NCBI GenBank assembly: GCA_009789175.1 | Contig: CP046867.1 | Span: 248,001 to 312,000, forward strand | Length of the DNA stretch: 64,000 nt | Direction of reading: 5' to 3' | From: Salinibaculum litoreum | GTDB taxonomy: Archaea > Halobacteriota > Halobacteria > Halobacteriales > Haloarculaceae | In this document: positions 42,955 to 52,481 of the stretch, piece after piece | Layout of the letters: every line of letters begins with the position of its first letter | Position numbering within the stretch: the stretch's first letter is position 1 | The notes under the pieces: model-generated | Databases searched by the model: none | What the model was told of the DNA's origin: nothing | Seen by the model: the letters and a program-made list of their open reading frames with translations, nothing else | Made by a program: the position numbers and the translations under genes

Positions 42955-43455
42955 TTATTCGCTCTGCTCGTGGTCAGCGATCCGGAACGTCCACTCCTCG
43001 GTCTCCCAGTCGACGTCCGGTTCCTCGAGGAGTTTCGCCTCGTTGAGATCGAAGACTCCAACCTGTTCGTCTGTTCCGGGATCGCGGAGCACGAACTCGT
43101 GACTGACGTCGTTCTCCGAGAATCGCGCCGTGTCGTACAGTCCGGCATGGAACATCTGGCGCTGCGCCACGCCGCCGCCGGGAGGGGTATCGGAAAGGAC
43201 CAACGTGACGATCCTGTCGTCGACCTCACTGTCGAGGTTCTCCGAGAGCTGACCTGCACCCTCGAACTCCTCGATTATCGACCGCAGTCGCTCTCCTTCG
43301 ACGACGAGAAGCCCTGCATCGATAGCGAACCCGCGCTCCGCCTCCTTGGGGTGGTCGAGGTACTCGGGATACGTCCGGAGCCCCGCATCCCAAGGCTCCT
43401 CCGTCCCGTATTCCGTCCATTCTGCGACACGTGATTTGACTGTGGTTTGGATCAT
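42955..43455 (-). CDS. 166-residue acidic protein, paralogue A
   Basis: An acidic soluble protein starting MIQTTVKSRVAEWTEYGT and ending WTFRIADHEQSE, with the core SENDVSHEFVLRDPGTDEQVGVFDLNEAKLLEEPDVDW. The gene at 45973-46473 has exactly the same length and the same architecture. The final third is almost identical in both, at DNA level too, while the middles differ. I do not recognise the family. Its genomic company (beta-propeller proteins of the same cluster) and its duplication suggest a partner or immunity-like role, but no catalytic motif is visible. Confidence 0.68.
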   Translation of the reverse strand: MIQTTVKSRVAEWTEYGTEEPWDAGLRTYPEYLDHPKEAERGFAIDAGLLVVEGERLRSIIEEFEGAGQLSENLDSEVDDRIVTLVLSDTPPGGGVAQRQMFHAGLYDTARFSENDVSHEFVLRDPGTDEQVGVFDLNEAKLLEEPDVDWETEEWTFRIADHEQSE

Positions 43456-43553
43456 AGGACCACCCCGTTAGTTGCTCTAATTAATTTTCGAACGAGACGA
43501 GCATCCGCTTTGTCGTGGAGTGCTTCATCCTACCCGATGGTCCACCTCGCAAC

Positions 43554-44375
43554 TCAGTATACGGCGTCGACGGTGCCCGTGGCAGCATCGAGGTCGACCA
43601 TGTCCCGTGCCTTGGCGAACAGTTCGCCTTCTTTCATGACGGGATACCGGTAGGCGTGTTCGCGGTCTGTTTCCTCGGCGACCCACTCGATCCCGCCTGC
43701 TGACGAAACGCGGACCAGATTCCGGGTCGGGGTCGCCCCGAACTCGTTTCCGGCGTCGAGTTGCTCTGGCTCTAGGACCACCATCAGGTCGTCCTCGAAC
43801 GGTAGCACTGTCGAGACTGGTCCCGGGAGGGAGAGGCTCCAGCCGGCATCGTGAGACACCTCGCCGTCGTAATCGACCGTGAACCCGTCGTCGGTGAACG
43901 AGTGCACCCGCTTGCTTTCGTTTGGCATCGAGAGCACGTGGTCGTACTCGACCCGTACCCTGGCGTAGAGGTCGTCGTCCGGGAGTGCTTCGTGGCTATC
44001 GACGCCGGGCTTCCACTCCTGGTCGAGCCAGCTCAGGTGCAAGGAGACGATGGGGGAGTCGTACCCCGGGTGTGAGATGGTAGCCAACTCGCCCGGTTCG
44101 AGCGGACCTTCAATCTCGAGCAGATCGCCGTCCCGTCTTACTGATAGTTCGGACCTCCCTCGTCGAATCTCGGTCACCGTGTGGAACCGCGCGCCGTTGT
44201 AGTCGCTCCCCTCTGGGAGGAAGTCCTCGTGAATCCGGATATCGCCGAAGTCGGGGACGGTGAGATATCGGAACATGTCGAACGGGTCGTCCCACGCTCG
44301 TACGACGGCATTCTCGAACAGCATCACCTGGTTCGTACGAAGCGTATCAATTGAAAGTTCGGGCGGTGAAGACAT
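43554..44375 (-). CDS. Beta-propeller-like acidic protein, 273 residues
   Basis: Starts at ATG 44375; an in-frame TTG at 44381 is less likely. The protein is acidic and rich in beta-strand patterns. It begins with an N-terminal domain (ENAVVRAWDDPFDMFRYLTVPDF ... EGSDYNGARFHTVTEI). The C-terminal blade-like repeats (DDLMVVLEPEQL, RNLVRVSSAGGIEWVAEET, GELFAKARDMVDLDAATG) correspond to the end of the 430-residue neighbour at 44514. The blades resemble PQQ/quinoprotein-type propellers in which each blade carries a short aspartate/glycine turn. No signal peptide is present, so it is cytoplasmic. Function is unknown. Confidence 0.65.
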   Translation of the reverse strand: MSSPPELSIDTLRTNQVMLFENAVVRAWDDPFDMFRYLTVPDFGDIRIHEDFLPEGSDYNGARFHTVTEIRRGRSELSVRRDGDLLEIEGPLEPGELATISHPGYDSPIVSLHLSWLDQEWKPGVDSHEALPDDDLYARVRVEYDHVLSMPNESKRVHSFTDDGFTVDYDGEVSHDAGWSLSLPGPVSTVLPFEDDLMVVLEPEQLDAGNEFGATPTRNLVRVSSAGGIEWVAEETDREHAYRYPVMKEGELFAKARDMVDLDAATGTVDAVY

Positions 44376-44513
44376 CGGCAATCTGGAATAACAGGCTACA
44401 TAGAAGCTGGCTGGCGTAGCCGGTTCGGATGCAATCGACGGGACGGCTCGGCGAGACCCGTGTTCCAGTGTTCCGAGCGTTTCGGTCGTGGTCCCGTCGT
44501 CGCCGTTCCGAGT

Positions 44514-45806
44514 TCAGTCGAACCGTCGAACGAGGTGGCCCGTCGTAGCGTCGAACCTCGCATTCGGGCTGCTCCACTTCAGCGTGTACAGGTCGTCGTC
44601 GCAGATGAAGGCGTCGCGAATGCTGACAGTCGAGTCGTCGCCTTCGGCGTCGACGATCCAGTCGAGGTCGCCGTGCTCGTCGATCCTCGCGACCGGTCTG
44701 GCGTCGGGAACGACGACGTCCGGGTCGTCGACGCCTGCCTCAGATGGGTCGAACACGAGGATGGCACCGGAATCGTGTCCGTACCCGTATCGTATCGCGT
44801 TCGAGAACGCTATCTCCCGGCCGGAGTCGTGAGCGACTCGGCCGTCGTAGGCGAATTCGAGGGACGTGTCCGGAAGGCGACGAACAGTCGGGGCGACCGA
44901 CCGTTCGTCGGTTCGGGTTCCGTCGTACGTCCAGTGGACGACCACCGTCACGGTCTCGGTCGGCGTCGCGCTGGCGTCCGGAAGTCGATCCACCGGCAGG
45001 GTCAACGTCGTCTCTCCGTCCGCTCCGCCGGTGGGAGTGTCCAGGGATACCGTCGCCGTCTCGTCGTCGACCCGCTCGACGGTGCCGCGCCACTCCGAGA
45101 GCGACGCAGTGGCGGACTCGACGAACGAACGGTCGCTGGCCGCGATACCGGTACGCATCTGATACTTGGTTCCGACGAACGGGATCTCTTGCGGGAGCGC
45201 GTCGTGCGGAAGGACGACCCGGTAGTCGACGGCGGCGCTCTCGAACGTTCCCAATCCATCGTCGCTCACTGCCGAGAGCGTCGCGTCCCACGTGGCGACG
45301 GAGAGCGCCGGGTCCTCGAAGACGCGCTCGACAGCGGCCGCATCCGGCTGGTCCGAACGGGTTCGTTCGAGTTCGGCCAGCGATTTGTCGGTCCGCCAGA
45401 GTGCCCGTGCCGGGTCGTGTTCGAGCCGAACGGAGATCCCGTACGTCGATCCGTCCTCGAACCGGTCGTCAGGACCGTCGACCTCCGGAAAGCACTCCCA
45501 GTCGTAATAGGATACGATAGCTGCGAACAGGTCCTGGTCGACCGCCGGGTCAGGATGATCGACGTGGAGCGTATTGCTCCCGTAGGTCGCTGCCGACCGT
45601 ATCTCGGTCCGCCGGAATCCAACGTCGACCGTCCTCTCCACCGGCTCGGCCGTGACCTCGTACTCGACGTAGAGCGGACCGGTACCATGCATCGACAGTG
45701 GCGTGTAGTCCCTGTGAACGTAGCACTTGAGCGCGTTCCAGTGTATGTCCGCTATCGGTCCATGATTCTTCTCCCACTCCGCGAACGTGCTTAGAGATGC
45801 AAGCAT
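44514..45806 (-). CDS. Beta-propeller-like acidic protein, 430 residues
   Basis: A long acidic cytoplasmic protein with no signal peptide. Its C-terminal 110 residues (FEFAYDGRVAHDSGREIAF-like start, AILVFDPSEAG, RPVARIDEHGDLDWIVDAEGDD, DDLYTLKWSSPNARFDATTG) parallel the end of the protein at 43554-44375, so the two share a propeller-like module. The N-terminal part is a separate beta-rich region with repeated 'V-x-x-R' and Asp-rich turns. The genes are 138 bp apart on the same strand and probably co-transcribed. Together with the genes up to 52481 it forms a local paralogous family. Confidence 0.65.
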   Translation of the reverse strand: MLASLSTFAEWEKNHGPIADIHWNALKCYVHRDYTPLSMHGTGPLYVEYEVTAEPVERTVDVGFRRTEIRSAATYGSNTLHVDHPDPAVDQDLFAAIVSYYDWECFPEVDGPDDRFEDGSTYGISVRLEHDPARALWRTDKSLAELERTRSDQPDAAAVERVFEDPALSVATWDATLSAVSDDGLGTFESAAVDYRVVLPHDALPQEIPFVGTKYQMRTGIAASDRSFVESATASLSEWRGTVERVDDETATVSLDTPTGGADGETTLTLPVDRLPDASATPTETVTVVVHWTYDGTRTDERSVAPTVRRLPDTSLEFAYDGRVAHDSGREIAFSNAIRYGYGHDSGAILVFDPSEAGVDDPDVVVPDARPVARIDEHGDLDWIVDAEGDDSTVSIRDAFICDDDLYTLKWSSPNARFDATTGHLVRRFD

Positions 45807-45972
45807 TGAGGACGCTCATTTATGCAGTGCTCGCCGTCAGTAAATATGACCACCGGAGGCCGGATGTCCGTTCCGGACATCTCTGAGCGATAGTGAACCA
45901 GGAGTTCGACGTGCACCCCGTCGAGTCCGTGTCACCGCTGGCACTGGATCGGTGAGGCACGGCCGCGGTCGG

Positions 45973-46473
45973 TTATTCGCTCTGCTCGTGGTCGGCGATC
46001 CGGAACGTCCACTCCTCGGTCTCCCAGTCGACGTCCGGTTCTTCGAGAAGCTTTGCCTCGTTGAGCTCGAAGAGCCCCACCTGCTCGCCCGTTCCGGGGT
46101 CACGCAGCAGGAACTCGTGACTGATATCGTTCTCCGAGAACCGCGTCGTATCGTACAGTTCGGCATCAAGCGTCCAGCCCTCCCTGGCGTCGTCGCCGAC
46201 CAGACCGTCGCAGAGGGATAGCCTGACGGTTCTCTCCCCGACCGTCTTCGTCAAGGACTCTGATAGCTGATCTGTACCGTTGAAATCCCGGATAATCGAC
46301 CGCAAGAGTTCCCCTTCGAGGATGAGTAGCCCTGCTTCGACAGGGAACATGCTGTCGTCCTCGTCGGGATGATCCGGATACTCGGGATACACCCGAAGTC
46401 CCGAATCTCCCGATTTGTCCGTCCCGTAGTCGGTCCACTCAGCCACTCGCAGTTCGACTTCTATTTCAATCAT
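45973..46473 (-). CDS. 166-residue acidic protein, paralogue B
   Basis: Starts at ATG 46473 (MIEIEVELRVAEWTDYGT); a longer frame to 46539 adds a basic stretch and is unlikely. It ends with the same WTFRIADHEQSE as paralogue A. From SENDISHEFLLRDPGTGEQVGLFELNEAKLLEEPDVDW onward the two proteins are nearly the same, and the similarity continues for some 60 bp past the stop codon. The N-terminal half differs more (EDDSMFPVEAGLLILEGELL against AERGFAIDAGLLVVEGERL). Family unknown. Confidence 0.68.
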   Translation of the reverse strand: MIEIEVELRVAEWTDYGTDKSGDSGLRVYPEYPDHPDEDDSMFPVEAGLLILEGELLRSIIRDFNGTDQLSESLTKTVGERTVRLSLCDGLVGDDAREGWTLDAELYDTTRFSENDISHEFLLRDPGTGEQVGLFELNEAKLLEEPDVDWETEEWTFRIADHEQSE

Positions 46474-46531
46474 GCCGTGCCGATTCTCTTCGGGTTTCTT
46501 ATTTTTTGGGGAGTCGCTCGGCCTCTTCGTC

Positions 46532-47714
46532 TTATTCATCGTCGACCGCTTCGTCTGGACCGATTAGCGCTCCTTGTTCGGTGACCACGAACTCGAGGTT
46601 CCCGTCTTCTCCAGTGATATAGATCGGCGTATCTCGGTCGCGCATCTCGTCGATTATCTCTTTGTCATCGATATATTTCGTACTCGCGGAAACGACCACG
46701 GTATCTCCAGAAGTGCTTCGCCGTTAGCGGAGTCACTCCCATGATGACTGAGTTTCAACACGTCGACGTCGCCGAAGTCGTCGAAGAGCTCTTCTTCGAG
46801 TGCCTCACGGATGTCGGCAGTGAAGAGGAAATTCTGCGACTTGTACTCTACCCGGAGCACTATCGAGTTACAGTCCAGTTTCTTCTGACATGTGATCGCC
46901 GATCGTCCCTTGGTCGATTATTCTCGGGTGGGTTGAGTACGTCCAGTTCGACACCCGTACCTAACGCTAACTCGGATCCGTCACCGCGTGAAAGTCGCTC
47001 CACGGGGATGGACATCCCTTCGAGATCTTGCCGCACTCGTCGTTGTGTCTGTCCGAGATCGCCGTCGTCGTCCTCTGCCATGAGTCCATTTACATATAGT
47101 TTCCCGATGGTAATCTCGCCACTCTCGTGAGCATCAAGTAGCCCCGAAAGACCGCTGAGATGGTCCGAGTGATTATGCGTAATCACGACGTAATCGAGAC
47201 GGTCGACACCGAGTCGAGAGAGTTCATCTGCTACCCGATTCTTCGCCGGGCCAGTATCGATTAGCATATTTTTACCGTTCGGCGCCTCTAGAAGGATGCT
47301 CGTTCCTTGTTGTACGTCCAGATAGGTGACTTCGAGATCGTCGTCCGGACACCCGTCTCCTTCGTTATCGTCGTCGTCGAGAGCCAGCGAGAGCTGCTGC
47401 ATGTTCGCGAAGCCGTCGGACGAGTGGGGCGCGACGCCGGCGGTGGTGCTGATGGAGTCGGTGTCGTCGGTGGGGAGGTCGCAGGCGTTGGTGAACTGCT
47501 CGTCGAGTGCGATCTCGGCGACGTCGTCGAGGTCGCCGCTGGCACCGGCGAGCAGGAGCTCGCTCATCCCGCCGGGACTCCCGCCGCCGTTCGGGACGTT
47601 CCCGCTCATCGAGGGGTCTTGCTTGTTCGGCGTGAACCCGGGGCCGACGTGGCCAGGTCGTCGAGTGCCTGGTCCGTTCGTGCTTGCCGAGTGTGTTCGG
47701 CGATACCCGCTCAC
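46532..47714 (-). pseudogene. ComEC-like metallo-beta-lactamase with several frameshifts
   Basis: The first frame (from 47714) holds a polar leader, then LEVTYLDVQQGTSILLEAPNGKNMLIDTG and THNHSDHLSGL, the metal-binding THxHxDH signature of ComEC-type MBL hydrolases. After VLNPPENN the frame is lost: the sense resumes as DQGTIGDHMSEETG, then SIVLRVEYKSQNFLFTADI with VLKLSHHGSDSANGE (the second metal site) in another frame. A further shift near 46710 leads to VVVSASTKYIDDKEIIDEM and a TAA at 46532-46534. At least three single-base changes separate these pieces. Intact, it would be a secreted or cytosolic phosphodiesterase-like hydrolase; the broken copy should be inactive. Confidence 0.72.
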
Positions 47715-47741
47715 CGAAGCGCTCAGAACAGTGTAAAGTGG

Positions 47742-48760
47742 TCAGTGGCCGTATCGGTTCCACAGTTCGATCGCGTCGACCTCGGCCGCCGTGGGTGTGG
47801 CGTCGCGGTCGTACTCCAGCGAGAGCGAGAGGTGTCTCTCGTCCGCAGAGTCGACGAGCGAACTCGGCACTCCGTCGTCGGGTACGATGAGCGTCCAGAG
47901 ACTTCGGCTGAGTTCTTCCAGCGCAACGAGAACCGGGTGTCTCCATCAGATTTCCTCTCGTCGGTGATGGAGAACGTGGTCCGGTTCGACGCCGGATGGG
48001 CCTCGTCTCCTTCGAGTGCCTCCAGGTCGGGGTCGACGGCGGCGTACGTCTCGAAGTACGCGCCCTCGAACCGGCCGTAGTACGGGAGGCGCTCTGCTGG
48101 ATACGTCACCGTCATCGTCGGGAACGCAGCGTCGGCGTCCACCGGGTCGAGCGCAATCGTCGCCGCGTCCTCCGCGAGAGCGACGACCTCCCCGTCGAAC
48201 GCCCATACGTCCGCAGCCGTTGCGACCATCGCTGCGTCGTCGGACCTACCGACGTTCGGCGGGCGTTCCGACCCGAAGCGCAAGTCTCTGATTGTCGGCG
48301 CTGACAGGATGCCTTTCAGGGCCTGTTCGTGGTCGTACTGGATGGTCGCGGCGAGGTAACAGGATGCATCCTCGTCCCTCAACGGGTCAGGCACGTCTTC
48401 GAAGCGAAGCGCCAGATCTCCTTTGGTCTTCTCCGCGAACTTGGTCGATGCGTCTACAATCGAAATGTCGAACCAGCATTCCCCCTTGCTCGGCTTCCGG
48501 TCCGATTCCGCTACGAACGTACTCATCCCGGTGTCGGTCGGCACCGGTCTCTGCGGTTTCGACTCGTGGAACTTGAAGTCGAATACGAACCGTGCACCAT
48601 CGTATCCGGCTCCCTCGGGAAGTATCCACGCCGGAATCTCTATCACTTGCCCTTCATCCTGAGGAGCACCTGGCTCTCGTGTGAGCCAGATCATGGCGAT
48701 GCCTTCACTATACTCGCCGATTTGATGCAATAGACCGTATCGATCGAGTTCCAAAATCAT
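47742..48760 (-). pseudogene. Propeller-cluster protein with a 3' frameshift
   Basis: The start ATG 48760 gives MILELDRYGLLHQIGEYSEG and an acidic beta-rich protein. It reaches TYPAERLPYYGRFEGAYFETYAAVDPDLEAL, the C-terminal module shared with the proteins at 49091 and 51168 (compare LPYYGRFEGAAFDVFLAL). Near 47940 one base is missing: the sense moves to a frame encoding EELSRSLWTLIVPDDG, LSLEYDRDATPTAAEVDAIELWNRYGH and TGA at 47742-47744, the usual end of the module. In the original frame the tail becomes Ser/Arg-rich. An upstream extension of the frame to 49018 is basic and probably a shadow of the gene at 48774. Confidence 0.65.
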
Positions 48761-48773
48761 GGAGGGTTCGGTG

Positions 48774-49112
48774 TTATACTGCGCTAAAGAGAACTTGATG
48801 CTTCTGGTAGATCGTATCTGGTGTGGAATCCGGACGAGTTGGACGAATACTTTCACTGCATTCGTCCTCGTCGTCTTTGAATTCCTGCTCGATGAGTTCT
48901 TCCGGAACTGAGATTTCGATCCGGTCTTGGAGGGACTGGTAGAGTTGTCTTCCCCAGAATGTAGTATATCGACTCTTGCACGGCCGTCCAGAACGCAACG
49001 CGTTGCCGAGCAGTCCATCGATCCGTGTCTGGTGATTCTCGTTCGATACGTGATTCAACGCTAGACGTGCGGACCTTCGCCCCGCTTTACTCAACCGCTG
49101 TATCGATTCCAC
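48774..49112 (-). CDS. Possible small protein, 112 residues
   Basis: A frame between two cluster genes encoding GRQLYQSLQDRIEISVPEELIEQEFKDDEDECSES, an acidic, helical-looking segment typical of haloarchaeal proteins. The first 40 residues are basic and the 5' end overlaps the 3' end of the gene at 49091 by about 20 bp, so the true start may lie further in or the gene may be truncated. No family is recognised. It is listed because its composition is more protein-like than the competing frames in the same interval. Confidence 0.32.
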   Translation of the reverse strand: MESIQRLSKAGRRSARLALNHVSNENHQTRIDGLLGNALRSGRPCKSRYTTFWGRQLYQSLQDRIEISVPEELIEQEFKDDEDECSESIRPTRPDSTPDTIYQKHQVLFSAV

Positions 49113-50971
49113 AGTTCGACGGGGTCAGGTTTCGCACCCGCTGGTGTCTCGTCTTCGAGATAGTCGAGGAACAGCGCGATGTACCCCGACCAATCACCAG
49201 ACGAATCGAGCGGAGCAATTGGTTCGTCATTTAAACTCAATCTACCCTGGCGTTCTTCATCGCCGATGCCGGAGAGCGTGATAACTCCATCACCCGACTC
49301 TTGTGCGCGGTACTCGAAGGTCGTCGGCGACTGCCTCGGTCGTCCGCCTGTGACCGCCGACAGCGATTCGTCGAGTGCGAGGAAGACGTCGAAGGCGGCT
49401 CCTTCGAACCGACCATAGTAAGGCAGCGCCTCCACGGGAAGATCGACCCATCCGACATCCTCGCTGGAGGAGGACGAAAGCCTGAGCGAACCAGCGTTGT
49501 CGATCGAGTCGACGGAGCCCCTGTACGTTCGTCGAACTGCGCCCGTCGGTTCGAGCGCGTGCACACTACCGTAGTCCTCCGTGATGTGTTCGTTCGGTGA
49601 GAATACCGTTCCGTCGTGGACGTCGAACGGGGACCGGGCCATGTTCGGCACTTCGTGTCGCCACGACGGTGTGCCAGTCTCGAGGTCCAACGCACGGACG
49701 GTGTCCGCACCATGGGTCTCCTCCTTCGTGACGATGTACACTGTGTCGTCCTCGATGACTGGCGGTACGTCCCGAGCACTCCCGTTCGGGAGCGTCCGCA
49801 TCCACTCCTTAGTTCCGTCGCGAGCGTCGAATGCGACGATGGTACCATGTAGCGTGATGACGACGACGGTCCCCGCGCCCGCGGCCGGTCGAGTCTCAAC
49901 GACGTCGTCCACGCTCGCAGTCCAGGAGTGCTCGCCCGAGCCGGTATCGACCGCTCGGATGTGTTTCCCGGCTGGGAACACGACGCTGCCGGTGGTCGCA
50001 ACCGGTGGCGTCTCCACCCCGGTCGTCGAAACCGACGTGATTCGGTCGCCGGTCCGGGCGTCGAGTAGCGTGACCGTCCCGCCATCGGGACCGGCGGTCG
50101 CGAGCGTGTCACTTTCGACATCGAGGGCGAGCGCCGAAATCGAACCGTCGAACGGCTTCATCCACTCCCGGCGACCGGTCTCTGTGTCCACGGCGTGCAC
50201 CTCGCCCGTCGACGTCGCGACGTACAGCGTCCCGTTTTCCCGGGGCGGGAACGTCTCCAGGGCGTCACTGACCTCATACGTCCAGTGCGTTCTGCCGGAG
50301 TCCACATCGAGCGCATGGACGCGCTCGACGGACGGATACACCGTTCGCTGTGGATCGGCCTCACCACCCGACGCCGGTTCGCTCTCTGACAGGGCTCTAG
50401 ACCAGATTTGGGCTCCGGATTCGACGTCCAGTCCCACGGTCTCGCGAACGGTGGGAACGACGACGGTATCGGCGACGGCCGATGCCGCGAACCTGCAGCG
50501 GTCCGTCTCGAGTGGTGTCGCCCAGCGCTCGCGGGCCCCCGGCGTCGTCCAATCGAGCACGCCCGCGTTCACGTGAAGCCTCTTTGGCGTGTCGGTCGAA
50601 CGCCGAAGAGTCGCGGCCAGATCGTAGTCCAACTCGATGATGACGTACCCGGAATCACCGTCGGTGGTCAACCAGTCCGGTGCCTCCTCGAGCGACCCCT
50701 CGACGAAGCGAGAGCCGCCGAGTTCGAACCAGTCGCCACAACACCGGATTTCGGTCTCCAGACGCGACCCGAAGTCGGTAACGGTGCCTTCGACGCCGCT
50801 TGGCTCCTTGCTGAACGTCATCTCGACGTCGCAGCGCGCGCCACCGTGTCTCGCCCACCTCGGCAAGTCGTCCGTCGGCAGGGTCAGGAACCCCTGTTCG
50901 TCGTCGAAATGCAGGTCCGGTGATCGCTCGGCGAACGAGACGACCGTCTCGAATCTAGTCGACTGAGTCAT
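49091..50971 (-). CDS. PQQ-like beta-propeller protein, 626 residues
   Basis: An intact cytoplasmic protein without a signal peptide. Residues 1-155 form a beta-rich N-terminal domain (FETVVSFAERSPDLHFDDEQGFLTLPTDDLPRW). Residues 155-500 form a PQQ/quinoprotein-like propeller with repeated blade ends (AVDTETGRREWMKPF, ALDVDSGRTHWTYEV, AVDTGSGEHSWTASV, AFDARDGTKEWMRTL, ALDLETGTPSWRHEV). The last 120 residues are the module LPVEALPYYGRFEGAAFDVFLALDESL ... ELWNRYSG shared by its neighbours. The propeller probably binds a partner; PQQ itself is unlikely because secretion signals and catalytic residues are missing. It is the best-preserved member of the cluster. Confidence 0.8.
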   Translation of the reverse strand: MTQSTRFETVVSFAERSPDLHFDDEQGFLTLPTDDLPRWARHGGARCDVEMTFSKEPSGVEGTVTDFGSRLETEIRCCGDWFELGGSRFVEGSLEEAPDWLTTDGDSGYVIIELDYDLAATLRRSTDTPKRLHVNAGVLDWTTPGARERWATPLETDRCRFAASAVADTVVVPTVRETVGLDVESGAQIWSRALSESEPASGGEADPQRTVYPSVERVHALDVDSGRTHWTYEVSDALETFPPRENGTLYVATSTGEVHAVDTETGRREWMKPFDGSISALALDVESDTLATAGPDGGTVTLLDARTGDRITSVSTTGVETPPVATTGSVVFPAGKHIRAVDTGSGEHSWTASVDDVVETRPAAGAGTVVVITLHGTIVAFDARDGTKEWMRTLPNGSARDVPPVIEDDTVYIVTKEETHGADTVRALDLETGTPSWRHEVPNMARSPFDVHDGTVFSPNEHITEDYGSVHALEPTGAVRRTYRGSVDSIDNAGSLRLSSSSSEDVGWVDLPVEALPYYGRFEGAAFDVFLALDESLSAVTGGRPRQSPTTFEYRAQESGDGVITLSGIGDEERQGRLSLNDEPIAPLDSSGDWSGYIALFLDYLEDETPAGAKPDPVELWNRYSG

Positions 50972-51167
50972 TTGTTGGAATCAAGCGAATACTGCGTGTC
51001 CAGCACGGCCGAACGTTCCAACTCCGGTCACATCAAATCCCCTCCATTCGGATACTGGACACCGTTGTCTCTTCCCGATTGTCTACAACATCGTCTTCGG
51101 GAGAACCACCCCCCATCGACGGACCAGTGTTCCCTCGGTCCAGACAGCTATCGCCCTGTATGTAGAG

Positions 51168-52481
51168 CTACTCGTGGCGTTTCTGCCAGAGTCTACTGGC
51201 GTCGGGTTTGGCAGCTTCTGGCGTTGCCTCGTCGTCGTATTGGAGGTATATCGAGAGGAACGCTCTGGTACCGGTCTCCTTGAGGGTCGCTGGCAGCACC
51301 GAACTCGCTATCTGGAACGTTCCGTCCTGGGGGTCGTCTGCGAGAGCGATGTCGAACACCGCTCGTTCGTCGTCCCTCTCGGCGAGCGTGACGGGGAACG
51401 TCGTAATCCGGTCCGACCGTTGATGGTATGAGGAGTCGAATGCGGTCTCGTCGGTCGCGAGCGCAAGGAACAGTCGGTAGCGTGCCGATTCGAAGTCGCC
51501 GTAGTAGGCGAACACGCTCCGTGGGACGGTGAGTGACAGTTGCTATCGCGGAGCCGGTTCCTCGCTGGCAGGGTCGAGACGCGCGAGCGCCCCGGGGACA
51601 TCCGCCACGTCGGTGATGGCGACGTCCACGGCGGTGTAGAACGCAGCCGTGGGCGTCATCGCGCCAACGACCAACCGATCGTCGTCAAGCGAGTACGACG
51701 ACCCGGCGAGATAGAGGTTCTCTGTCTCGTCGATAGTCATCCCGAGCGGTGGCTGCTCGCGCTTCCAGAGGGCGACCGTCGATTCGGTGTCGAACGCACG
51801 GAGCGCGTCGCCAATCGTGTGGAGCCGACGGCGTCCGGAGTCGAGCACTCCTCGGGTACCGCCGGTGTACGCCGTGACGAAGTCCCCCGTCTCCACGTCG
51901 AAGACCGGGAGCGGTGTCGAACTCCTCATCGGAATGACGTACAGATGGCCGTCTTCGACGATTGGCCGACTCGTCCCATCGGTCATGGTTTAGTCGATTG
52001 GGGTGTTCCACGCGAGGGTTCCTGTCGCGGTCTTGACCGCGACGACGTGCCCTCCAGTCGACAGGTATAGCATGCCGTCGTGAAGCGTCGGCGGAGCCAA
52101 CAGTCCGCCGGGAAGGTCGGACTGCCAGACCGGGTTTCCGGTCGTGGCGTCGAGGGCCTGAAGGCCGCCGTCGACACCGACGTACACCCGGTCGCCGTCT
52201 GTCGTAGGCGACAGCGTGCTGTAGTCACGAGTGGAATCCGTCCACGATACGTCGCCAGTTGTCCGCTCAAGGGCCACGATTCGCACACCGCCCTCCTCAG
52301 ATTTGACCGGGAAGTAAACGTTCCCGCCCGTGCTGTTACGGTCGGTGACTGTCGGTGGGCACCAGCAATGACCAGCATGTTCGTGTTTCCAGCGGATGTC
52401 CCCAGTCGCAGGGTCGATCGCTATCGCGACCTCACCGACTGCGTACACTGCCTCATCGCCCACGGTCAACTGATCCGTCAT
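51168..52481 (-). pseudogene. Propeller protein gene with two in-frame stop codons
   Basis: One continuous reading frame from ATG 52481 encodes PQQ-type blades (IAIDPATGDIRWKHEHAGH, GGLQALDATTGNPVWQSD, VVAVKTATGTLAWNTPID). TAA at 51987-51989 interrupts it, then VEDGHLYVIPMRSSTP and further blades follow. TAG at 51540-51542 comes next, then LTVPRSVFAYYGDFESARYRLFLAL and the shared C-terminal module ending DASRLWQKRHE at 51168. There is no frameshift: both lesions are single nonsense codons, and the flanking sense stays coherent. Downstream ATG codons occur right after the first stop. It is most likely a pseudogene of the 626-residue family; deliberate recoding is possible but unsupported. Confidence 0.75.

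Noticed and set aside
44460-45794. 444-residue plus-strand frame opposite the 430-residue propeller-like gene
   Set aside because: Composition is Arg/Val-rich and low in acidic residues; the minus-strand frame is acidic, starts with ATG and shares a module with its neighbour.
47723-49018. A longer start for the propeller-cluster gene at 49018 instead of 48760
   Set aside because: The extra 86 residues are basic and Ser/Arg/Thr-rich, whereas the frame at 48774-49112 in the same interval is acidic and more protein-like.
51540-51989. Stop-codon reassignment (for example pyrrolysine at TAG) explaining the in-frame stops
   Set aside because: One of the stops is TAA, other intact genes in the window end normally, and no pyl genes or recoding element are visible; decay is the simpler explanation.
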